Assembly (NCBI GenBank): GCA_013362785.1
Contig: JABFVM010000350.1
Coordinates: 1-37,056 of the forward strand
Direction of reading: 5' to 3'
Length of the DNA: 37,056 nucleotides
Source of the DNA: Streptomyces sp.
GTDB taxonomy: Bacteria > Actinomycetota > Actinomycetes > Streptomycetales > Streptomycetaceae
Position 1 is the first letter of the stretch; every line of letters starts with the position of its first letter. The position numbers and the translations under genes are program-made. The notes under the pieces were generated by a model that made no database searches, was not told where the DNA came from, and worked only from the letters and a program-made list of their open reading frames with translations. This document shows, piece after piece, positions 32,194-37,056 of this stretch.

Positions 32194-32754
32194 ATGAACC
32201 CGGGTCAGCAGATGGAATTCCATGCCTCCTGCGGGCATTTGATCTCGGCTCCGGCCGACCGGGCGGGGCAGGACGCCCGCTGCCCCCACTGTCACCAAGT
32301 GGTCCGGGTACCGCAGGCCGATGTTCCGTATGCCTCGCCGGTGCCCCTGCCCGTGCCGGCCGGTGCCACCGAGCCGGTCGCGCTGACAGCGCTCTACGTG
32401 ACCGCGCTGATCGGCGGCCTCCTGGGGGCCGGACTCATCTACATGGTCATGTTCAACGAGTTCTCGGAGTCCGAGCTGGTCACGATCACACCCCTGTGGT
32501 TCTTCCCGGTCGTCTTCGGACTGTACGGCTTCGTCTCCCAGCGGCTGCTGCGCCGTATCGCCTCCGGGCGCGCCGGAACCCTGGGCGAGGCCGCCCGCAT
32601 GACCATCGACGTGGCCGGGCCTTGGGCTGCCCTGGTGCTGTTCCCGTTCCTGGTGCTGAAGTGGCGCAGCTCCCTGCTCGTGTCACTGGCCGCGGCGCTC
32701 TTCTGGGCCGTCCTGCTGTGGCTGTTCTTCACGGCCGTCTTCCCCAGCCTCTGA
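32194..32754 (+). CDS. Small membrane protein with N-terminal zinc ribbon
   Basis: A 186-residue protein of unknown function. Residues 8-40 form a probable zinc ribbon: CGH (Cys13, perhaps His15) and CPHC (Cys30, Cys33). A Pro/Ala linker follows, then about four hydrophobic helices: ALYVTALIGGLLGAGLIYMV, LWFFPVVFGLYGFV, AALVLFPFLVL and LLVSLAAALFWAVLLWLFF. Start ATG at 32194 with GAAAGG upstream. The zinc ribbon should lie in the cytoplasm. The gene is 223 bp after the kinase operon on the same strand, so it could be a related function, but its own promoter region and the intervening fragment argue for a separate unit. Followed by a strong terminator. Confidence 0.75.
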   Translation: MNPGQQMEFHASCGHLISAPADRAGQDARCPHCHQVVRVPQADVPYASPVPLPVPAGATEPVALTALYVTALIGGLLGAGLIYMVMFNEFSESELVTITPLWFFPVVFGLYGFVSQRLLRRIASGRAGTLGEAARMTIDVAGPWAALVLFPFLVLKWRSSLLVSLAAALFWAVLLWLFFTAVFPSL

Positions 32755-32758
32755 GACC

Positions 32759-32783
32759 GGCCTTCCGGCACACGAGGAAGGCC
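32759..32783. terminator. Bidirectional hairpin between convergent genes
   Basis: Perfect 8-bp stem GGCCTTCC / GGAAGGCC with a 9-nt loop, 4 nt after the zinc-ribbon gene stop and 12 nt from the stop of the convergent gene at 32796. Serves both strands. Confidence 0.8.
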
Positions 32784-32795
32784 CCGTGAGGACGT

Positions 32796-33434
32796 TCAGC
32801 GCTCCGGGGCGCCGTCCCCGGCGAGCGCGACCAGCTCCGGAAGCATCCCGGCCAGTTCCTCCAGCAGCCTGTCCAGGTCCGCCACGTCCGGCAGCGGGTG
32901 GTGGACGAAGCAGACCCCGTCCTTGGTCACCGAGACCGCCGGTCCGGCGAGCTTCACCAGGCGCTCGGGCAGCTCCGAGGCGTAGAACCGCTCGGTCGTC
33001 CCCGCGCGGTCGTCGCTCATGGGCAGGTATGGCGCGTCCATGTGGAAAGTGAGCCCGAGCTCCGCCGCACTCCAGTTGCGCTCCAGACGCAGGTTCGGTC
33101 CGCTGCCCGGCACGTCGAACACGACGACCAACCAGTGGGCGTCGACCTTGCTCGTCACGTTCTCCACGAGCCTGGCGACGGTGACCTGGTGCTCACCGAG
33201 CGGGCCGGTCACGGTGGTCCCGTGCTGCGCGCGCAGCAGCCAGGGGAAGTGGACCGCATAACCGGCCCACTGCGCCCCGTCCTTGTCGCGCTTGAGCTGC
33301 TCCCAGCCAGGACGAGCGGCAAGGGCACGCATCGCCCGGTCCGCCCTGCCGACCCGGCGGGCGGTACGGACCGCGAAGGTCAAGCCGATCAGGGACGGGG
33401 CCAAGATGACGGCGAAAAAGATGATCCAGCCCAA
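32796..33434 (-). CDS. Membrane-anchored protein of unknown function
   Basis: A 212-residue protein with one N-terminal helix (WIIFFAVILAPSLIGLTFAV, residues ~3-22) followed by a basic stretch, suggesting an anchor with the bulk in the cytoplasm. The globular part has alternating hydrophobic segments (AHWLVVVFDVPGSGPNLRLE; AVSVTKDGVCFVHHPLP) and an acidic-leucine C-terminus (DLDRLLEELAGMLPEL). TTG at 33434 is chosen because AAGGGA lies 7 nt upstream. I do not recognise the family. It is convergent with the zinc-ribbon gene and divergent from the DUF6000 gene. Confidence 0.65.
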   Translation of the reverse strand: MGWIIFFAVILAPSLIGLTFAVRTARRVGRADRAMRALAARPGWEQLKRDKDGAQWAGYAVHFPWLLRAQHGTTVTGPLGEHQVTVARLVENVTSKVDAHWLVVVFDVPGSGPNLRLERNWSAAELGLTFHMDAPYLPMSDDRAGTTERFYASELPERLVKLAGPAVSVTKDGVCFVHHPLPDVADLDRLLEELAGMLPELVALAGDGAPER

Positions 33435-33485
33435 GACGTGGTCCCTTCACTCCGGCCCGGAAAACCCGGTTCGCCCGCATCTTCG

Positions 33486-33507
33486 TGTCCCGGGTCACCG
33501 CGGGACA
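33486..33507. promoter_or_regulatory. Inverted repeat in the divergent region before the DUF6000 gene
   Basis: TGTCCCG and CGGGACA, 7-bp arms with an 8-nt spacer, lie in the 212-bp divergent intergenic region, immediately before the GGGAAACCACGTAG motif at 33511-33524. Either an operator or a transcript hairpin. Confidence 0.35.
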
Positions 33508-33646
33508 TCAGGGAAACCACGTAGAGGACTACCGAATCCGGCACCCGCCCCGGGGTCCCAGATGGCGTTCCTCCCGTCCCGGGATCACCGCAGGCGTCGT
33601 CCGCCGCACGCTCTCAGCTGAGTGCCTGTTGCGAGAGGGTGTGGTG

Positions 33647-34117
33647 GTGATCCGCCACGACGCTGAGATACAAGAACTGTTCCGCCGCTATTGCGCTCCC
33701 GCGCGCCGCTACCTGAAGCTCGGCGGAGCGGTACTTCGTATGCCGCGTGAGGAGTACGAGCCGTTCGTTCATGCCCTGGCCGCTGATGCGAAGACGGTCT
33801 CCGACGCCGAACTCACCACCCTTCTCGAAGGCAGCTGGCGCGAGCGGCGCACCGCGGCGTGGCTCGCCGCCGTCTCGCGCCGTGACCACTTGCGTCGACC
33901 CGACCTGGCCTACGACCAGCCGACAGCCATGGGCGCGCTGGCCCATACCGACTCCGTCCTGCGCGGCGACCGGGCCGGCCGCCTCCTCCAGGAGGGCGGC
34001 CTGTGGCCGCGGTGGTTTCAGGACGCGCCCCACATGCACGGCGATGACGGCATCTCCGGCTACCTGGGAGGCATCCGCCTCGCCTGCGCCGTCGCGGATG
34101 AATGCGCCAACACCTGA
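33647..34117 (+). CDS. DUF6000-family protein, apparently shortened
   Basis: A 156-residue protein. The N-terminal half (RRYLKLGGAVLRMPREEYEP, then ADAKTVSDAELTTLLEGSWR, then RRTAAWLAA) and the C-terminal half (RRPDLAYDQPTAMGALAHTD, then GLWPRWFQDA) match my memory of DUF6000. In that family these blocks are normally separated by another ~45-50 residues; here they are joined directly after RRDHL, so an in-frame internal deletion is suspected. Function of the family is unknown to me. Start: three consecutive GTG codons at 33641-33647; the last has the best spacing (7 nt) from GAGGG. Convergent with the subtilase across a long hairpin. Confidence 0.6.
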   Translation: MIRHDAEIQELFRRYCAPARRYLKLGGAVLRMPREEYEPFVHALAADAKTVSDAELTTLLEGSWRERRTAAWLAAVSRRDHLRRPDLAYDQPTAMGALAHTDSVLRGDRAGRLLQEGGLWPRWFQDAPHMHGDDGISGYLGGIRLACAVADECANT

Positions 34118-34175
34118 CCCCATGACCCCTTTGGCTTTGTTCTCTTCAAAGGCGCTGGCCCGGCGTCTGTGACGC

Positions 34176-34220
34176 GGCCCGGCGGTGCCGCTGCGCATGC
34201 GCTGGCGGCACCGCCGGGCC
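34176..34220. terminator. Long bidirectional hairpin with palindromic loop
   Basis: A perfect 16-bp stem (34176-34191 with 34205-34220; arm GGCCCGGCGGTGCCGC) around a 13-nt loop that itself contains GCGCATGCGC. It lies 58 nt after the DUF6000 stop and 18 nt from the stop of the convergent subtilase gene, ideally placed to end both transcripts. Confidence 0.85.
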
Positions 34221-34238
34221 TCTGTGTCCCGTGGGGAT

Positions 34239-35450
34239 CTACTCGGTCACCTTCAGCAGCTTGTTGGCGGTTCCGCTGCTCGGGTTGGTGATCTTGTCAC
34301 CGGTTGCCCCGTCGACAAGCGCCTTGGCGACCTGATCGGGGGTGGAGTCCGGGTGACCGGCCAGGTAGACGGCGGCGGCTCCGGTCACGTGGGGGGTGGC
34401 CATGGAGGTGCCGGAGATCGTCTTGGTCCCCTGGTCGCTGTCGTTCCAGTCGGAGGTGATGTCCGAGCCCGGCGCGTACAGGTCCACGATCGAGCCGAAG
34501 TTGGAGAAGTCCGACTGGGCGTCGTCCTTGGTGCTGGACGCGACCGTGATGGCCTCGGGGACCCGGGCCGGTGAGCCCTGGCCCGCGTCGGCCGACTCGT
34601 TGCCGGCGGCGACCGCGAAGGTGACACCGGCGGCGATGGCCTTCTTGACCGCCTCGTCGAGAGCGGGGTCCGCGCCGCCGCCGAGGCTCATGTTGGCCAC
34701 CGAGGGACCCTGGTGGTTCTTGGTCACCCAGTCGATGCCGGCGACGACCTGCTCGGTGGTGCCCGAGCCGTTGTTGTCGAGCACGCGGACCGCGACGATC
34801 TTGGCCTTCTTGGCCACACCGTGGGCGGCACCGGCGATGGTTCCCGCCACATGGGTGCCGTGGCCGTTGCCGTCGTCGGCCGTGTCGTCGTTGTCGACGG
34901 CGTCGAACCCGGAGGCGGCGCGCCCCTCGAAGTCCTTGTGGCTGATGCGTACGCCCGTGTCGATGACGTACGCGGTCACCCCTTCCCCGGCCTTGTCCGG
35001 GTAGGTGTACTTGCCGTCGCCGGCCGTGTCCTTCTGGTCGATGCGGTCCAGACCCCAGGACGGCGGCTTGTCCTGGGTCGCATTGATGTGGAACTTCTTG
35101 TTCTGGACCACCTTGGACACCGCGGGGTCGGCCGCGAGGCGCTTGGCCTCCGTCTCCGTCAGACTGCCGGCGGAGAAGCCGTTGACCGCCGAGCCGTAGG
35201 TCCGGCCGATCTTGCCACCGTACTCGGCGGCCAGGTCCCGCTTCTCGGCCGTGGACGCCTTCTGGTCCAGCAGGACGATGTAGCTGCCGGCCACGGATCC
35301 TTCGGCATTGAGGCCGTAGACCTTGCCCTCCGCGGGCTGTCCCGCCTGGGCTATGGGGGACACGTAAAGGCCGGTGCCGACGACAGTTGCGACGGCCGCG
35401 ATCGCGGTGACGATCTTGGCCTTGCCTGAGCGTTTGTGATGCGCCGTCAA
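34239..35450 (-). CDS. Secreted subtilisin-like serine protease (S8 family)
   Basis: A 403-residue pre-pro-protease. Residues 1-36: Sec signal with hydrophobic IVTAIAAVATVVGTGLYV and cleavage after AQA. Residues ~55-122: inhibitor_I9-type propeptide (GSYIVLLDQ onward to KFHINA). From ~130: S8A catalytic domain with Asp164 (YVIDTGV), His197 (GHGTHVAGT), oxyanion Asn284 (AAGNES) and Ser349 (SGTSMATPH). The triad is complete. Length is that of a proteinase K-like extracellular subtilase without extra C-terminal domains. Start is a TTG at 35450 with GAGGAG 8 nt upstream. It stands alone, bounded by the hairpin at 34176-34220 downstream and the long AT-richer gap upstream, and probably degrades extracellular protein. 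Confidence 0.92.
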   Translation of the reverse strand: MTAHHKRSGKAKIVTAIAAVATVVGTGLYVSPIAQAGQPAEGKVYGLNAEGSVAGSYIVLLDQKASTAEKRDLAAEYGGKIGRTYGSAVNGFSAGSLTETEAKRLAADPAVSKVVQNKKFHINATQDKPPSWGLDRIDQKDTAGDGKYTYPDKAGEGVTAYVIDTGVRISHKDFEGRAASGFDAVDNDDTADDGNGHGTHVAGTIAGAAHGVAKKAKIVAVRVLDNNGSGTTEQVVAGIDWVTKNHQGPSVANMSLGGGADPALDEAVKKAIAAGVTFAVAAGNESADAGQGSPARVPEAITVASSTKDDAQSDFSNFGSIVDLYAPGSDITSDWNDSDQGTKTISGTSMATPHVTGAAAVYLAGHPDSTPDQVAKALVDGATGDKITNPSSGTANKLLKVTE

Positions 35451-36004
35451 GAGGGGTCTCCTCGTGAAGTGGGGGGATTTGCGTTCGAACGGCAGCGCTG
35501 CGCGTGCTCCGGAGAGTGCCGACTTGTCGCGAGCAGATCAATCTTTCGGTGAGCCCCCAAGACCCGCCGGATGCCGGATTTCCACAGAACTCACGCACAT
35601 TCGAAGCAACCCGCGCACAAACGTGCAGCCCTCAACGCTGGTTGAATCGCCAAGGAACGATCAAGGATTGTCTGTGCCGATCTCTTCACCGTCTGCTCAC
35701 TCACGCTGGGTTGAGCACCACGGACGCCCTATAACTGGGGGGGATCGAAGGCGCAGGGCGGTGTCGGAGCGCCGGATGCGTCGGCAGAGCGGGGCCGAGC
35801 TGAAGCAGTTCAACGGCGAAGAGGATCACGTCCTCCGGCGCCTTCGGGGCCGGCACTTCTGGAAGAGAGTCAATGCATTCAGCGCCGGTACCGCCGAATC
35901 CCCGGTGTCGCCGAGATCGGCCGTCTATCCGCTTGCGTGGTCTCCTGGTCGGTGTGACACGCTCACTCTCCATTGCCCGACCGGGGGAAATGAGAGGCGG
36001 CGGT
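35451..36004. other. Intergenic region with subtilase promoter and transposase remnant
   Basis: A 554-bp region between the divergent subtilase and MocA-type genes. The left half (about 35451-35740) is AT-richer and should hold the subtilase promoter on the minus strand; I could not fix a -10/-35 pair. The middle contains the IS200-type TnpA remnant (35755-35905). The right end includes the GAGAGGCGG ribosome site of the oxidoreductase. No insertion-sequence ends were recognised. Confidence 0.55.
35755..35905 (+). pseudogene. Remnant of an IS200/IS605-type TnpA transposase
   Basis: One plus-strand frame reads SERRMRRQSGAELKQFNGEE then DHV, close to the TnpA (Y1_Tnp) segment GAELxEFNGExDHVHLL of IS200/IS605 elements. 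The second histidine of the HUH metal site and the following ~40 residues are missing, and the frame passes directly to GRHFWKRVNAFSAGT, which resembles the later GGHFWSPSYFA stretch, minus its surroundings. So it is an internally deleted fragment with the catalytic tyrosine region gone. Neither the N-terminus nor the hairpin ends of an element were found. It cannot be active. The comparison rests on remembered family sequence. Confidence 0.6.
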
Positions 36005-36892
36005 ATGCGCATCGGACTGCTCGGCACCGGCCCATGGGCCCAGATGGCCTACGCCCCCGCCCTGAGCCGGCACGACGGACTGGACTTCGCGGGCGTGTGG
36101 GGCCGACGTGCGGCCGCCGCCAAGGAGTTGGCCGACAGTTACGGCGTCCCTGTCTATGACGATGTCGACGCGCTGCTCGCCGATGTGGACGCCGTCGCCG
36201 TGGCCCTGCCGCCCGCCGTGCAGGCCGGATTGGCGGTGCGGGCGGCTCGGGCGGGCTGTCATCTGCTGCTGGACAAGCCGCTCGCGCTGACGGTGGCGGA
36301 GGGGCGGGCGGTCGTGGAGGCCGCCGAGGAGGCCGGTGTGGCCTCGGTCGTCTTCTTCACCACGCGTTTCCAGCCGGAGACCGAGGCGTGGATGACCGAA
36401 CAGGCCGCCGTGGAGGGCTGGTTCACAGGGCGGGCGGAGTGGCTCGGCGCGGTGTTCAACGGTGAGGGCAGCCCGTTCGCGGCCTCGCCGTGGCGGCGGG
36501 AGAAGGGGGCGCTGTGGGACGTAGGTCCGCATGCCCTGTCCGTGCTGCTGCCGGTCCTGGGTGACGTACGGCAAGTGGCGGCCGCCGCTCACGGGCCCGG
36601 CGACACCGTCCATCTGGTGCTCGACCACGTCGGCGGCGCGTCGAGCACGCTGGCCCTGAGCCTGACGGCACCGCCCGCGGCGGCCGGGGCCGCGGTGGAG
36701 CTGCGGGGCGCGGCCGGGGTGACGCTGCTCCCGGAGAGCACCGCGAGCGCGGTGTCCGCGCTGATCCGCGCCGGGGACGCGCTGCTGACCGCCGCCCGCA
36801 CCGGGCACGCGCACGCGTGCGACGCGGGGTTCGGGCTGCGGGTGACCGAGATTCTGGCGGCGGCCGAAGGGGTGCTGAGCGGCGGGGCTTGA
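36005..36892 (+). CDS. Gfo/Idh/MocA-family oxidoreductase
   Basis: A 295-residue NAD(P)-dependent oxidoreductase. The Rossmann fold opens with MRIGLLGTGPWA (GxGxxA-like), continues with DAVAVALPP and the characteristic catalytic-lysine stretch HLLLDKPLALT (the family EKP, here DKP). The C-terminal alpha/beta domain is shorter than in typical ~340-residue members, as expected for compact homologues acting on small sugars, inositols or imines. The WDVGPHALSVLLP histidine region is preserved. ATG at 36005 with GAGAGGCGG upstream is chosen over an in-frame ATG at 35990. Function cannot be assigned beyond substrate oxidation or reduction. It is followed by a 25-bp tandem repeat and has no obvious operon partner in the window. 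Confidence 0.87.
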   Translation: MRIGLLGTGPWAQMAYAPALSRHDGLDFAGVWGRRAAAAKELADSYGVPVYDDVDALLADVDAVAVALPPAVQAGLAVRAARAGCHLLLDKPLALTVAEGRAVVEAAEEAGVASVVFFTTRFQPETEAWMTEQAAVEGWFTGRAEWLGAVFNGEGSPFAASPWRREKGALWDVGPHALSVLLPVLGDVRQVAAAAHGPGDTVHLVLDHVGGASSTLALSLTAPPAAAGAAVELRGAAGVTLLPESTASAVSALIRAGDALLTAARTGHAHACDAGFGLRVTEILAAAEGVLSGGA

Positions 36893-36906
36893 CGGCGTCA
36901 GTGGGG

Positions 36907-37035
36907 GGCGAGGGCCGGGCGGGAGCCGGTCGGCCGGTGAGGGCCTGGCGGGGGCCGGCCGGTGAGGGGTTGGCGGGAGCCCGTCGGTGAGGGCTTGGCG
37001 GGAGCCCGTCGGTGAGGGCTTGGCGGGAGCCCGTC
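36907..37035. repeat. Minisatellite of 25-bp units
   Basis: Five tandem units: 36907-36931, then 36936-36960, 36961-36985, 36986-37010 and 37011-37035. The last two are identical, the third differs from them at one base, and the first two are more diverged, with 4 extra bases between units one and two. Each unit holds the core GGCGGGAGCCCGTC or a variant. Copy number may vary between strains. No ribosome site or frame conservation suggests coding. Confidence 0.85.
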
Positions 37036-37056
37036 GGCCGTGCGGTGTCCCGCCAA
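37020..37056. terminator. Hairpin at the window edge after the repeat
   Basis: TTGGCGGGA at 37020-37028 pairs perfectly with TCCCGCCAA at 37048-37056 (9-bp stem, 19-nt loop). The left arm is part of the last repeat unit. It may terminate the MocA-type gene. The window ends exactly at the right arm, so the context downstream is unseen. Confidence 0.45.

Noticed and set aside
35701..36027. A 108-codon minus-strand open frame in the MocA upstream region
   Set aside because: It lies opposite the TnpA-like plus-strand remnant and has no ribosome site; probably a shadow of that remnant.
36907..37035. 25-bp repeats considered as a CRISPR array or oriT
   Set aside because: Units are head to tail with no spacers, and no cas or relaxase gene is visible.

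Overview
The window is about 72% GC by impression, with strong G/C bias at third codon positions, many GTG and TTG starts and GGAGG-type ribosome sites. Its gene families (LAL regulator, PucR and MarR regulators, receptor-like Ser/Thr kinases, TIGR03666-type PPOX protein, DUF6000) point to an actinomycete, most likely Streptomyces or a close relative. Most of the window reads like accessory chromosome: small regulator-plus-target cassettes, secreted proteins, decayed fragments and local repeats. I saw no tRNA, rRNA, CRISPR array or intact mobile element.

Layout. 1-525: no convincing gene, probably decayed sequence. 526-3347: a PucR/CdaR-type regulator divergent from an acyl-CoA synthetase, with a palindrome between them. 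3504-7536: a MarR repressor divergent from a probable operon of MFS exporter, aldehyde dehydrogenase and small PPOX/F420-type protein, a likely aldehyde or phenolic defence cassette. 7764-11267: a LysR regulator divergent from an FdhF/YdeP-type molybdopterin oxidoreductase. 11295-14186: a DJ-1/PfpI protein, then an AraC-type regulator divergent from a metallo-beta-lactamase-fold hydrolase. 14213-19245 (minus): a two-gene operon of an acyl-CoA synthetase and a 1089-residue single-chain biotin-dependent carboxylase (BC, BCCP and CT in one polypeptide), separated by 2 nt.

19246-20134 is a long intergenic region. 20135-21749 holds two tandem secreted RTX-like calcium-binding paralogues closed by a strong hairpin terminator. 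21998-23395 is a secreted M64-type zinc metallopeptidase behind an AT-rich array of ACTTAAGT palindromes. 23517-26423 is a large LuxR-family ATPase regulator (LAL).

26658-31970 is the most distinctive block: a lipoprotein translationally coupled to two tandem paralogous receptor kinases. Each kinase has an intracellular PknB-like domain, a single membrane helix preceded by an RRR motif, and an extracellular periplasmic-binding-protein-like domain of the branched-chain amino-acid receptor type. It looks like an envelope sensing module in which ABC-transporter-like binding proteins are fused directly to kinases.

32194-35450 holds a zinc-ribbon membrane protein, a membrane-anchored protein of unknown function, a shortened DUF6000 protein and a secreted subtilisin-like protease, separated by two clear hairpin terminators. 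35451-36004 is intergenic and contains the remnant of an IS200/IS605-type TnpA transposase. 36005-36892 is a Gfo/Idh/MocA-type oxidoreductase, followed by a 25-bp minisatellite and a hairpin at the window edge.

All functional calls come from reading the sequence and recalling families; no database search was run.
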